DNA of 59,156 nt from Bacteroidota bacterium (GCA_013288235.1 JABDCF010000010.1:1-59156), one strand, 5' to 3'. Shown: positions 36,918 to 45,612, numbered from the stretch's first letter. A program made the numbers and translations. Notes: generated by a model from the letters alone, not told the origin.

Positions 36918-36920
36918 AGT

Positions 36921-36950
36921 TTCAGTTTGCAGCAGGAGGTTTGCAGCGAG
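36921..36950. repeat. Short CAGTTTGCAGC repeat fragment
   Basis: The words tttcagtttgcagc and ggtttgcagcgag follow the ligA stop and match the array at 32429-32513. No terminator is evident for ligA. Confidence 0.45.
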
Positions 36951-37010
36951 TGAATATTCCCTTACTCATCGCCTGAGTAAAGGATAAGTAGCCTAATATA
37001 TCAAGAAGGC

Positions 37011-37385
37011 TTAAGCTCCCCTCCTGCTTTCCACCAGCCTTTGCCTGTGCTGTATGCCCCAGTTTTTTAATTCTTCCATCACTTTATCAAGCGAACGGCT
37101 GTAGGGTGCAAGTTCATAAAGCACGGTAACCGGGGTTGTGGGGATAACCTTACGGGTTAAAAACTCATTCAATTCAAGCTCCCGTAATTCCTTCGATAGT
37201 ATTTTGGGTGTGATGCCATCAAGGGCGCGCTGGATGTCATTAAAACGCATTGGCCCGGTGGACAGGGCTACTATAAGGGGCAATTTCCATTTGCCATTCA
37301 GCACATAAAGTGTGTCCTTTACCGCCGTTATGCCGGCAGAGCATACTTCCGGCACATGCAGTTGATCTTTAACAAGTGTTTCCAT
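37011..37385 (-). CDS. HxlR-family winged-helix transcriptional regulator
   Basis: The 124-residue protein shows the HxlR/MarR-like winged helix: LNGKWKLPLIVALSTGPMRFNDIQRALDGITPKILSKELRELE. The Cys at 15 (EVCSAG) is in the N-terminal position where redox-sensing members (YodB, HypR) carry their reactive Cys. It is divergent from a DoxX-like gene with 98 bp between, so it probably represses that gene and itself. The effector may be an oxidant or quinone, by analogy only. Confidence 0.88.
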   Translation of the reverse strand: METLVKDQLHVPEVCSAGITAVKDTLYVLNGKWKLPLIVALSTGPMRFNDIQRALDGITPKILSKELRELELNEFLTRKVIPTTPVTVLYELAPYSRSLDKVMEELKNWGIQHRQRLVESRRGA

Positions 37386-37414
37386 TATATAAAACCGCTA
37401 TCCTAAACGATACC

Positions 37415-37432
37415 ACTATCCTTTGGGATAGT
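37415..37432. promoter_or_regulatory. Candidate HxlR operator
   Basis: The inverted repeat actatcc-tttg-ggatagt lies midway between the divergent HxlR and DoxX-like genes. A half-copy (ctatcc) is present about ten bases to its left. Confidence 0.45.
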
Positions 37433-37458
37433 ACTATATTTTTGATAGCAAAGGTAAG

Positions 37459-37466
37459 TAGTTTTG
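37459..37466 (+). promoter_or_regulatory. -7 box TAGTTTTG of the DoxX-like gene
   Basis: TAGTTTTG matches TAnnTTTG and is 17 bp before the ATG at 37484. A second match, TATTTTTG, lies about 20 bp upstream, next to the operator candidate; I cannot decide which is used. Confidence 0.4.
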
Positions 37467-37483
37467 CATAAAAAATAAAAGAA

Positions 37484-37846
37484 ATGAAAACTATTAAAAT
37501 TACTTACTGGATAACAACGGCCATTGTAGCGCTAATGATGACATATTCGTGCTATGCTTACTTAACACTGCCCACTGCTCCACAGGGGTTTCAACATCTT
37601 GGCTTTCCATCATATTTCAGGGTCGAACTGGCTTTTGCTAAACTAATAGGCGCCGCGTTATTGCTTTTGCCACTTGCCGCGAGGATAAAAGAATGGGCAT
37701 ATGCTGGGTTCACTTTTACTTTTGTTTCGGCATTTATTGCCCACACCGCTTCCGGCGATCCGGCTTCGAGATGGATGATGCCGCTTATATTTTTAGTACT
37801 ACTGGCTGTTTCATATTCTACTTATCATAAGTTGCAAAAAGCGTAG
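37484..37846 (+). CDS. DoxX-like small membrane protein
   Basis: The 120-residue protein has four helices: an N-terminal helix ending in SCYAYLTLPTAPQGFQHLGF, then YFRVELAFAKLIGAALLLLP, then a helix with FIAHTASGDP, then a final helix. This is the pattern of DoxX-family proteins that are often encoded opposite HxlR regulators. The role is unknown; the family is loosely tied to redox and detoxification. An operator-like palindrome lies upstream. Confidence 0.82.
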   Translation: MKTIKITYWITTAIVALMMTYSCYAYLTLPTAPQGFQHLGFPSYFRVELAFAKLIGAALLLLPLAARIKEWAYAGFTFTFVSAFIAHTASGDPASRWMMPLIFLVLLAVSYSTYHKLQKA

Positions 37847-38007
37847 TAATTATAGCTGCAAAATTACTGCCCGCATCGTAGCCAAAATACCTGACGGGCT
37901 TCCTGCTAAAGCAATGGATATAGGCGGCAATTTGTTTAACAATAATTAACAAAAACACACCGTAACATTTAGTTAATAACTTTCATCTTAGCATAAACAA
38001 CCGCTAC

Positions 38008-40461
38008 ATGAAATTTACCTTACCTTTCGCGCTATTTTTATTATTTGGTTTCAGTGCATTTTCACAACAGGTTACCATCAGCGGCAAAATCACTGATGAT
38101 AATAACAATGCTGTTCCGTTTGCTAGTGTGTACATTAAAAATACCACCAAAGGGACGTCGGCAAACAGCGAGGGCGGATATATATTGCAATTAAAGCCTG
38201 GCGTTTACGAGGTACAATACAAAGCTGTAGGCTATAAACAGGAAAGCCACAAAATTGATATTACTACCAGCCAGGTGCTAAACGTAGCTTTAAAAACGGA
38301 AACTTACCAGTTAAAAGATGTTGTTGTAAAAGCGAGCGGCCAGGACCCTGCCTATAGCATTATACGCAAAGCAATAAAAAGACGCAAAGAACACCTGAAC
38401 GAAGTTGATGCCTATACCTGCGAGGTTTATATTAAGGGTTTGCAAAAACTGCTGCAGGCACCAAAGAAATTTTTGGGTATTGACGTGCAGAAAGCCGCCC
38501 GCGAAAATGGGCTTGACTCGAACCGGAGAGGGATAGTTTATTTGTCGGAATCCGAGTCGAAATATAGTTTCGAAAAGCCAGATAAAGTCCATGAAGAAAT
38601 GATCTCATCGAAAGTTTCGGGCAGTAACAAGGGTTTCAGTTATAACCGGGCATCGGACTTGAAGGTGAATTTTTATGAAAATATTCAAAATTGGGAAGGC
38701 CTAAGCAACCGCCCGCTGATATCGCCCATAGCTGATAATGCGTTGTTTTATTACAACTATAAATACATAGGCTTCTCGGTTGAGAATGGCGAAACTATCG
38801 ATAAAATTAAGGTTATACCCAAACGTGCCTACGATGCCTGTTTCCAGGGCTATATTTATATATTGGAGGATAGCTGGCGTATTTATGGCCTCGACTTTTT
38901 CATCACTAAAAAACAGAACCTTAATTTTGTGGATACGCTGCGGGTAAACGAGCAGTTTTTCCCGGTAAGCCCAAAAGCCTGGATGCCATCATCGGTTAAG
39001 TTTGATTTTACTATAGGGATTTTTGGGTTTAAGATCGGCGGCTACTTTATTTCGTTATATAAAGACTACGACCTGCAGCCAACTTTTACAAAAAAAGAAT
39101 TTGCCGAAGTACTGCGCATCAGCAAGGGTGTTAACAAAAAAGACTCGGCCTTTTGGGAAAATGAGCGGCCAATACCGTTGACGGAAGAAGAAAAAACCGA
39201 TTATAAAAACAAAGCAATATTAGCGAAAAAGCGTGAATCAAAACCTTACCTTGATTCGCTGGACGAGGTGAATAACAAATTTAACCTTAATAAATTTATA
39301 CTGAACGGCTACCACCACGCCGACAGGTACAAGCACGAGTACTACGAGTTGGAGTCCCTTTTAAATATAAAGAGCTTCAATACAGTGCAGGGGTTTACAC
39401 TTGGTTATGGCGGCACTTATCGCAAACAGGTTGACAGCATAAATAACCGTTACCTTATGCTCGGCGCGAAGGCTGGCTACGGGTTTTCGGACCATAAGGC
39501 TTTTGGAAACGTGAATGGTGCGATACCGCTGGGCGATGCAACACTTAGCTTTGATGGCGGTTCGGAAGTGGTCGACCTTAATAATACCGATCCCATTTCA
39601 TCCACGGTCAACTCCTTTTACAGTTTGTTTGAGAAAGAGAATTATGAAAAATTCTATCAAAAACAATTCCTGTCGTTAAACCTGAGTAAACGTATTGCAG
39701 GCGGATGGATGGTTTCCGCAGGCGCTGAATGGGCCGATAGGAAATGGCTGCCCAATACCAGCAATTATAGTTTTTATAACCCTGGCAACAGGGCGTATAC
39801 TTCCAACAACCCTCTATTGCCTGCACAGGACGTTCCGTTGTTTCCAGAAAACCAATCGTTTAAGATCACCTTGCGTACCACGTATGATTTTAGCGATAAG
39901 TATGAAACATACCCAACGGGTCGCAGGTACCCGCCTTCGCCCTACCCTACTGTCGGGTTAAGTTACACGGAAGGTATAAAGGGCGTTTTGGGGTCGGACG
40001 TGGATTATAGCAGGATATCTGCGGATGTTTCAAAATCAAATATTTACACGGGTGTTTTGGGATACACCTCATTTTATATCGGCGCGGGCAAATTCCTTAA
40101 CACTAACAGCCTTTTTTATCCTGATTTTAAGCAATTTGCTGGTAACGAAGTTTTATTCTACAAGAGCGGGATCAACAGCTTTTTGTTATTAAATTATTAT
40201 ACTTTTAGCACTTACACACAATATATTGAAGGCCACTATGAACAAAACTTCTCGGGTTTTTTCCTAAATAAAATACCCTTGATCAGGAAATTAAAACTCC
40301 AGGAAATATTGGATGTAAACTATCTGTCAACCCCAACGATAAAAAACTATACCGAGCTGGGCGTGGGCATACAATACCTCAATTTCAGGCTGGTGTACGG
40401 CAAATCGTATAATAGCGGCAGTAATACCAATTCGGCAATAAGGCTGGGGGTAAGTTTTTAG
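38008..40461 (+). CDS. DUF5686 outer-membrane protein with carboxypeptidase-regulatory N-domain
   Basis: The 817-residue protein has a signal peptide (cleavage after FSAFS-Q, residue 20), then a carboxypeptidase-D regulatory-like domain (about 22-105, ISGKITDDNNNAVPFASVYI). The DUF5686 region covers the rest. It starts with YSIIRKAIKRRKEH and ends in barrel-like strands with a C-terminal Phe (RLGVSF), as needed for outer-membrane insertion. The function of DUF5686 is unknown. Neighbouring dapA is separated by a word array, so it is probably transcribed independently. Confidence 0.88.
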   Translation: MKFTLPFALFLLFGFSAFSQQVTISGKITDDNNNAVPFASVYIKNTTKGTSANSEGGYILQLKPGVYEVQYKAVGYKQESHKIDITTSQVLNVALKTETYQLKDVVVKASGQDPAYSIIRKAIKRRKEHLNEVDAYTCEVYIKGLQKLLQAPKKFLGIDVQKAARENGLDSNRRGIVYLSESESKYSFEKPDKVHEEMISSKVSGSNKGFSYNRASDLKVNFYENIQNWEGLSNRPLISPIADNALFYYNYKYIGFSVENGETIDKIKVIPKRAYDACFQGYIYILEDSWRIYGLDFFITKKQNLNFVDTLRVNEQFFPVSPKAWMPSSVKFDFTIGIFGFKIGGYFISLYKDYDLQPTFTKKEFAEVLRISKGVNKKDSAFWENERPIPLTEEEKTDYKNKAILAKKRESKPYLDSLDEVNNKFNLNKFILNGYHHADRYKHEYYELESLLNIKSFNTVQGFTLGYGGTYRKQVDSINNRYLMLGAKAGYGFSDHKAFGNVNGAIPLGDATLSFDGGSEVVDLNNTDPISSTVNSFYSLFEKENYEKFYQKQFLSLNLSKRIAGGWMVSAGAEWADRKWLPNTSNYSFYNPGNRAYTSNNPLLPAQDVPLFPENQSFKITLRTTYDFSDKYETYPTGRRYPPSPYPTVGLSYTEGIKGVLGSDVDYSRISADVSKSNIYTGVLGYTSFYIGAGKFLNTNSLFYPDFKQFAGNEVLFYKSGINSFLLLNYYTFSTYTQYIEGHYEQNFSGFFLNKIPLIRKLKLQEILDVNYLSTPTIKNYTELGVGIQYLNFRLVYGKSYNSGSNTNSAIRLGVSF

Positions 40462-40592
40462 TCCCTGGTCCATGGACCAGGGTGGGAAGAATGTTATGGT
40501 CCATTGTATTGGTAAATGAAAGTATTATTACCTTAAAAAAATAAAAACTATGGACTATAGACCATGGTCTATGGACTATGAGCCATGAACTA
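40462..40592. repeat. CCATGGACTATGG word array, two arms
   Basis: The stretch begins at the stop codon of the DUF5686 gene with gtccctggtccatggaccag. After about 50 bp it continues with actatggactatagaccatg and further variants up to the dapA leader. Confidence 0.7.
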
Positions 40593-40621
40593 TTGCTATA
40601 TTTACGGTCTTAATAACTACA

Positions 40622-41500
40622 ATGAACAAATTTTATGGGACTGGGGTGGCTATAGTAACCCCTTTTCAGGCAGATGGGCGAATTGACTATCCTGCTTTAG
40701 GCAAATTGATCGATTATTTGATCGATGGCGGTGTAAATTACATCGTATCATTAGGTACAACCGGCGAAAGCGCCACGTTGAGCCATGAAGAACGAAAGCA
40801 GGTTTGGGCTTTTACTGCAAATGCTGTTGATGGCCGCGCAGGCCTGGTGGCAGGTATCGGTGGCAATAACACAGCCGAGGTTGCTGAACAATTTAAACAT
40901 TTTAATATAAAGGGCTACGATGCCATACTATCGGCAAGCCCGCATTATAATAAGCCTACGCAAGAAGGTATATACCAGCATTATAAGGTTTTATCAGAAA
41001 GCGCGCCATTACCCATTATTTTATATAATGTACCCAGCCGTACCGGCAGCAATATAAGCGCTGATACGATTGTACGATTGGCACGTGATTTTAAAAATAT
41101 AATTGGTATAAAAGAAGCAGGTGGCAATTTCGATCAGATTAACCAGATTATGCGGGATAAGCCTGAAAGCTTCCTGGTGATCTCGGGCGACGACCCGATT
41201 ACTTTGCCTATGATGGCTTTGGGTGCTGTTGGCTTAATTTCGGTAACAGGTAATGCTTTGCCGCGTCAAACATCTGAAATGGTACAGCATTGCCTTGCCG
41301 GCGATTTTAAGGCTGCACAAAAAAACCATTCTCGATTAATTGATTTTACCAGGCTAATGTTTGTTGAAGGCAGCCCGGCCGGCGTTAAAACTGCATTGAA
41401 GCATCTGGGTATTTGCGACGACACTGTACGATTACCATTAGTACAGGTTAGCCTGGAGACCGCGGCCAAAATTTTAAGGGAAACAAGGAGTTTTGCTTAA
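40622..41500 (+). CDS. dapA: 4-hydroxy-tetrahydrodipicolinate synthase
   Basis: The 292-residue TIM-barrel aldolase joins pyruvate and aspartate semialdehyde, the first committed step towards meso-diaminopimelate and lysine. Lys164 in GIKEAGG is the Schiff-base residue and Tyr135 in LYNVPSRTG the proton relay; LGTTGESATL forms the pyruvate pocket. Length and motifs are standard. Meso-diaminopimelate is also the residue added by the MurE encoded at 56798-58258. Single gene with a strong terminator. Confidence 0.95.
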   Translation: MNKFYGTGVAIVTPFQADGRIDYPALGKLIDYLIDGGVNYIVSLGTTGESATLSHEERKQVWAFTANAVDGRAGLVAGIGGNNTAEVAEQFKHFNIKGYDAILSASPHYNKPTQEGIYQHYKVLSESAPLPIILYNVPSRTGSNISADTIVRLARDFKNIIGIKEAGGNFDQINQIMRDKPESFLVISGDDPITLPMMALGAVGLISVTGNALPRQTSEMVQHCLAGDFKAAQKNHSRLIDFTRLMFVEGSPAGVKTALKHLGICDDTVRLPLVQVSLETAAKILRETRSFA

Positions 41501-41501
41501 T

Positions 41502-41537
41502 AAAAAACCCGCCCTTTTTTGGCGGGCGGGTTTTTTA
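41502..41537. terminator. Bidirectional terminator after dapA
   Basis: The stem aaaaaacccgccc / ggcgggcgggtttttt has flanking A- and T-runs and starts directly after the dapA stop codon. It also faces the end of the histone-like gene at 41573. Confidence 0.85.
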
Positions 41538-41572
41538 TCGAAATAAAGTAATGAATGATCACTTCCCTATCA

Positions 41573-41749
41573 CTAACCTTTATTTTTCGCCTCCTGAACT
41601 TCCAGTCGTATCGCCTGGGCTAAATTTTTAAGGTCTTGCATTCCTTTACGAACACGGGTGCCGGCAGCGCTGTTACCCTTGTTGTAAAATTTGTCAGCGT
41701 CTGCTTCCAACGACGCTACCAGTTCTTTTACTTCTGTAAATTTTTTCAT
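41573..41749 (-). CDS. Histone H1-like small basic protein
   Basis: The 58-residue protein is rich in Lys, Ala and Glu and helical throughout: MKKFTEVKELVASLE, then FYNKGNSAAGTRVRKGMQDLKNLA, then a short Lys-rich tail. This is the pattern of the short histone H1-like proteins found widely in Bacteroidota, thought to bind or organise DNA. It has a good Shine-Dalgarno (aaggag) ten bases before the ATG, unusual in this window and consistent with high expression. The shared terminator with dapA lies beyond its stop. Confidence 0.82.
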   Translation of the reverse strand: MKKFTEVKELVASLEADADKFYNKGNSAAGTRVRKGMQDLKNLAQAIRLEVQEAKNKG

Positions 41750-42088
41750 TTCAGTTACTCCTTTTTAAAATATTGAGGTTTATTGTTCTATAAAGCTAAT
41801 CTAAATTGTTTTTTCTAAAATAAAAACTTTTAAAGAAGAAAAATAATGCCTTTAAAGTGGTTTTTTTCCACATTTTACTGCCGGTAAGATATAAAAGACA
41901 TATTAAATAATATAAAAATTCATCCTGACGATATTATATATAAAGTTAAAGGAATGTCTGGTTTATAATACTAAAATATAATTATCTAATAATTAAATTA
42001 CACAACCTTATACACCACCCTTACGATAATATTTTTATATATATTCAAATCTAAAATATTTAAAAATATTGAAAATTTACTCCGTATT
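41750..42088. other. AT-rich intergenic stretch
   Basis: Very AT-rich. The right part (41900-42080) is over-rich in ataata and aaatatt runs. It should contain the promoter of the histone-like gene near 41790-41830. No repeat arms, frame or hairpin worth reporting. Confidence 0.5.
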
Positions 42089-43501
42089 TTATAATATCCC
42101 GGGATAATACCTATGCGTTTTTATCACTAATTCGCCGAATAAGGTGTTTGCCCAGGCAAACCACTTCCGTGTAAAGTCGTTCGAATTGTCTTTATTGAAG
42201 GATTCGTGCATAAAACCGGTACCGGCATGGGTGTTTTTCAGCCAGGAAATGCATTTAAGTATTTCTTTTTTATCTGTTGAGGTTAGCGCCCTGATAATAA
42301 TACCCATTGGCCAGATATAATTTAACCCCACATGCGGACCACCAATCCCTTCGGCAGCTTTGCCTTTAAAAAAGTAAGGATTGGCGCTACTTAAAATCAT
42401 ACGCCGGGTATTTCGATAAAGCGGATCGTGTACCTCAATTGCCCCGAGGTAAGGCAATGCCAGCAGGCTTGGTACATTGGCATCATCCATAAATAACTGG
42501 TTTCCAAAGCCGTCAACTTCGTAAGCCAGCACTTTTCCATAAACAGGGTGCTGTGCGGTTGCGTATTTTTCTAAAGCGTTATGTACTTCAGTTGCCAGGG
42601 TCGTGCAGACATTAGCGATTGCTGTATCCTTTGCTATTATCGTGTACATTTCAGCCAGTTGTTTTAAACTAACCACCGCAAAATAATTTGAGGGGATAAG
42701 AAAAGGATATATTGTAGCATCATCCGATGGACGGAAAACCGAGCATATTAACCCAACCGGCTTCATTGGATTACCATAACCACTAAGCGGTGCCGTATCA
42801 GTTGACACTTCAGTTTTTCGTTGAAAATGGTATGGGCCGGGACCGTCTTTACGTTGCTGTTGTTTAAAGGTATCAACAATTGACTTACCTGCCTTTTGCC
42901 AGTTTTCGTCAAAAAAACTGCTGTCGCCGCTGGTTTTCCAATAATGGTAAGCCAGCCGTATAGGGTAACATAAAGAGTCAATCTCCCATTTGCGTTCGTG
43001 AAGCTCGGGCTTCATAGCGGTGCGGTCGCTGTCCCATTCGCTGCCGGTCGGGCCCATATTGAATGCGTTGGCATAAGGATCTATTAAAACACATTTCGCC
43101 TGGCGGTTTAGTACGCCCTTTATCAGGCTCTTTAATTCCGGGTCGTTTTTAATTAATGGCAGGTAAGGCCACACCTGTGCTGATGAATCTCGCAGCCACA
43201 TGGCGTTGATATCGCCGGTAATTACAAAAGTATCTGGCTTGCCATCTTTAATGCTATATTCAACGGTGGTATCCAATGTGTTGGGATAGCAGTTTTCAAA
43301 CAGCCAGGCAAGTTCGGGATCCTTTATTTCGGCTTTTATGCTTTTTATTGTGGCCTCAACGGCTTTGTTGGTGAATTTGCGGTCGGCAAGCTTAGGGCGA
43401 TGGCTTTCAAAATTATTTGTAAACCAGGTGGGTTTTAAGCCTATGCCCATTCCAGCTGTGGCTATAGTGTTTATTTTGACGAAGTTTCGGCGATCAAGCA
43501 T
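42089..43501 (-). CDS. Glycoside hydrolase family 125, exo-alpha-1,6-mannosidase type
   Basis: The 470-residue protein matches GH125 (formerly DUF1237), metal-independent exo-alpha-mannosidases with an (alpha/alpha)6 barrel. Recognisable stretches are VITGDINAMWLRDSSAQVWPY, SEWDSDRTAMKPELHERKWEIDS and the late GGPHVGLNYIWPMG, which hold the catalytic acids. The N-terminus MLDRRNFVKIN plus a hydrophobic stretch looks like a twin-arginine or standard signal for periplasmic export. It probably trims alpha-1,6-mannose from glycans. No other mannan enzyme lies nearby. Confidence 0.9.
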   Translation of the reverse strand: MLDRRNFVKINTIATAGMGIGLKPTWFTNNFESHRPKLADRKFTNKAVEATIKSIKAEIKDPELAWLFENCYPNTLDTTVEYSIKDGKPDTFVITGDINAMWLRDSSAQVWPYLPLIKNDPELKSLIKGVLNRQAKCVLIDPYANAFNMGPTGSEWDSDRTAMKPELHERKWEIDSLCYPIRLAYHYWKTSGDSSFFDENWQKAGKSIVDTFKQQQRKDGPGPYHFQRKTEVSTDTAPLSGYGNPMKPVGLICSVFRPSDDATIYPFLIPSNYFAVVSLKQLAEMYTIIAKDTAIANVCTTLATEVHNALEKYATAQHPVYGKVLAYEVDGFGNQLFMDDANVPSLLALPYLGAIEVHDPLYRNTRRMILSSANPYFFKGKAAEGIGGPHVGLNYIWPMGIIIRALTSTDKKEILKCISWLKNTHAGTGFMHESFNKDNSNDFTRKWFAWANTLFGELVIKTHRYYPGIL

Positions 43502-43555
43502 AGTTTATGATGATTACGGATTGTTGGCTATAACACCAACAATGGCGGGTAAAAG

Positions 43556-43590
43556 TAAAAAAGCCTTCCGGATTTCCGAAAGGCTGTTGA
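43556..43590 (-). terminator. Rho-independent terminator after the alpha-oxoamine synthase
   Basis: On the minus strand the stem agcctttcgg / ccggaaggct (one mismatch) with a four-base loop is followed by TTTTTT. It lies 130 bp after the stop at 43719 and upstream of the GH125 gene. Confidence 0.8.
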
Positions 43591-43634
43591 AATTATTATG
43601 GAAAAGATAAAAAGTTTCAATCACAAACGTCTTA

Positions 43635-43720
43635 AAGCCTCCCCAACCGGGGGAGATTATTCACGTTGGTATTTGTTTTTATAAGGCGTTCATGAGGGCT
43701 TCGCCGTTTAGAGGGGGCTT
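43635..43720. repeat. GCCTCCCCAACCGGGGGAG / GAGGGGGCTT repeat
   Basis: The phrase aagcctccccaaccggggga starts at 43635, and the partly inverted phrase tttagagggggctt at 43707-43720 reaches the stop codon of the neighbouring gene. The wording is typical of Bacteroidota intergenic repeats. It is probably transcribed as part of the trailer ahead of the terminator. Confidence 0.5.
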
Positions 43721-44963
43721 ACGCCACCACCAATTTATTCTCTTTATAATACCCTGCTTTTAACTTTTCAGCCATTTCGCTGTAGGCATTAAGGGTACGC
43801 TGTACATCTTCGAGGCTGTGTGCTGCCGTTGGTATTAACCTTAGCAGGATCAATCCTTTTGGGATAACCGGGTATATTACTATGGAGCAAAATATGCCGT
43901 AGTTTTCGCGAAGGTCACGGGTAAGGGCGGTGGCTTCGTAAAGGTCGCCTTCTAAAAATACGGGGGTAACCATGGTATTGGTAACACCAAGATTAAAGCC
44001 GCGTTCTTTTAATCCATTTTGAAGGGTAGTTGCAATTTCCCACAGTTTATGGCGCAACTCCGGCTTTGATTTTAAAAGTTCAAAGCGTTTTTTTAAGCCT
44101 ATAACCATTGGCATTGGCAATGCTTTGGCATATATCTGCGAGCGCATGTTATAGCGCAGGTAATCAACAATTTGTTTGCTTGATGCTACAAAAGCACCGA
44201 TACCGGCCATTGATTTGGCGAAGGTGCCGAAATAAACATCGATACCATCGATACAATCCTGCTCCTCGTGCGTACCTGCACCGGTTTTACCCATGGTGCC
44301 GAAACCGTGCGCATCATCAACCAATATGCGGAAGTTATATTTTTCTTTTAATGCTACTATCTCTTTCAGTCTGCCCTGCGCGCCTGACATGCCGAAAACA
44401 CCTTCGGTGATCAGCAATATGCCGCCTCCGGTTTGTTCGGCTAGTTTTGTGGCGCGTTCCAGCTGTTTTTCACAGCTCTCCAGGTCGTTATGCTGGTAAA
44501 CGTAGCGTTTGCCCATGTGCAGCCTTAAGCCATCTATGATACAGGCATGCGATTCGGCATCATATACAATAACATCATTACGGTCAACCAACGAATCGAT
44601 AATAGATACCATACCCTGGTAGCCATAATTCAATAAAAAGGCATCCTCTTTACCAACAAAAGCACCCAAATCGGCTTCAAGCTCTTCGTGGTGCCTGGAG
44701 TTGCCCGACATCATACGGGCACCCATCGGGTATGCCATACCATAATCAGCGGCCGCTTGTGCATCTGCCTCCCTTACTTCCGGGTGGTTGGCCAGGCCCA
44801 AATAATTGTTCAGGCTCCAAACCAAATGCTCTTTCCCGTTAAATAGCATATGCGCGCCAATTTCCCCCTCCAATTTAGGATATGAGAAATATCCATGCGA
44901 CCACTTCTGGTGCTGCCCCAAAGGCCCACCCATGTTTTTCGATATTTTATTAAATATGTCCAA
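43719..44963 (-). CDS. Alpha-oxoamine synthase family PLP enzyme
   Basis: The 414-residue fold-type I enzyme condenses an amino acid with an acyl-CoA. PLP contacts are visible: DAESHACIIDG, DDAHGFGTMG (Asp to the pyridine nitrogen) and FGTFAKSMAG (the Schiff-base Lys). The family includes 2-amino-3-ketobutyrate CoA ligase, 8-amino-7-oxononanoate synthase and serine palmitoyltransferase. Sphingolipids are made in this bacterial family, so a palmitoyltransferase-like role is possible, but this chain differs from the known bacterial SPT and I cannot fix the substrate. The start codon is TTG at 44963; an ATG ten codons later would cut the conserved N-terminus. Confidence 0.82.
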   Translation of the reverse strand: MDIFNKISKNMGGPLGQHQKWSHGYFSYPKLEGEIGAHMLFNGKEHLVWSLNNYLGLANHPEVREADAQAAADYGMAYPMGARMMSGNSRHHEELEADLGAFVGKEDAFLLNYGYQGMVSIIDSLVDRNDVIVYDAESHACIIDGLRLHMGKRYVYQHNDLESCEKQLERATKLAEQTGGGILLITEGVFGMSGAQGRLKEIVALKEKYNFRILVDDAHGFGTMGKTGAGTHEEQDCIDGIDVYFGTFAKSMAGIGAFVASSKQIVDYLRYNMRSQIYAKALPMPMVIGLKKRFELLKSKPELRHKLWEIATTLQNGLKERGFNLGVTNTMVTPVFLEGDLYEATALTRDLRENYGIFCSIVIYPVIPKGLILLRLIPTAAHSLEDVQRTLNAYSEMAEKLKAGYYKENKLVVA

Positions 44964-45057
44964 AATGGTATTGTATTATAAATTTAAGTACAAATATAGC
45001 CGTTAAAACGTTTAACAGCAATCATTATTACTTTTTATAATAGGCTATAAATTGGAA

Positions 45058-45178
45058 GAGTTCATAGTCCATGGTTCATGGCCGGAAGGGTTAAGGGGTC
45101 CATAGCTCATGGTTCATAGATCATAGCAGGAAGGTAAGAGTTTATAGACCATGATTCATAGATTATAGCAGGAAGGAA
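45058..45178. repeat. CCATGGTTCATAG word array, left arm
   Basis: Words such as ttcatagtccatggttcatg, ccatagctcatggttcatag and gaccatgattcatag are interleaved with the phrase gcaggaagg (twice). It lies downstream of the broken four-helix-bundle gene. The inverted partner arm is at 45583-45612. Confidence 0.75.
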
Positions 45179-45215
45179 TGCAGAAGAAGGAGTTGGTAGT
45201 TCGGTGCCAGGAAAG

Positions 45216-45566
45216 TTAAAATGAATTTCTGAGGGCGGTTATCATTTTTACTAATATCTCGTATTCAGTATAAAGTTTGCTGAATAGTTCATCATTGATG
45301 TATCCCCGTTTCTTTGTTATAAACAGGCAACTCACTACCTCAATTGCTGAACGAAGTGAGTAGCCTAAAAACACTTTAAATACAGCCTTGCTTTGTCCCG
45401 TTGAACCTTCGGCTATATTCAAAACAACAGAATCTGCCGCCCGTTGTATTTGTGATGTTAAAACGTAGATTTCGTCCTTGGGAAATTTTTTGGTCAATTG
45501 ATTGATGTCTTCGCCTAAATCTATGGCTTTTTACCAAACCTGAAGACCTTCAAACTTAAATGCCAC
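45216..45566 (-). pseudogene. Four-helix-bundle (S23/IVP) protein with an in-frame stop
   Basis: Reading from the GTG at 45566, the product starts VAFKFEGLQVW, meets TAA at 45531-45533, and then continues in the same frame with KAIDLGEDINQLTKKFP and the full family core (YVLTSQIQRAADSVVLNIAEGS, FLGYSLRSAIEVVSCLF). Intact relatives have a Gln or similar at the stop position (VWQKA), so one C-to-T change from CAA explains it. Restored length is 116 residues, normal for the PF05635 family. An ATG at 45497 gives a shorter frame lacking the first helix. It sits between inverted word arrays and downstream of ftsZ. Confidence 0.8.
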
Positions 45567-45582
45567 TTTTATTTCCTTTTTA

Positions 45583-45612
45583 CCATGAGCTATGAACCAT
45601 CAGCCATGAACT
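45583..45612. repeat. CCATGAGCTATGAACC word array, right arm
   Basis: The phrase accatgagctatgaaccatc and a further gccatgaac are inverted copies of words at 45058-45178. The last bases touch the ftsZ stop codon at 45611-45613. Confidence 0.7.

Noticed and set aside
45216..45497. 93-residue four-helix-bundle protein as an intact gene
   Set aside because: The frame is the tail of a longer family member; the first helix lies upstream of an in-frame TAA, so it is annotated as a pseudogene.
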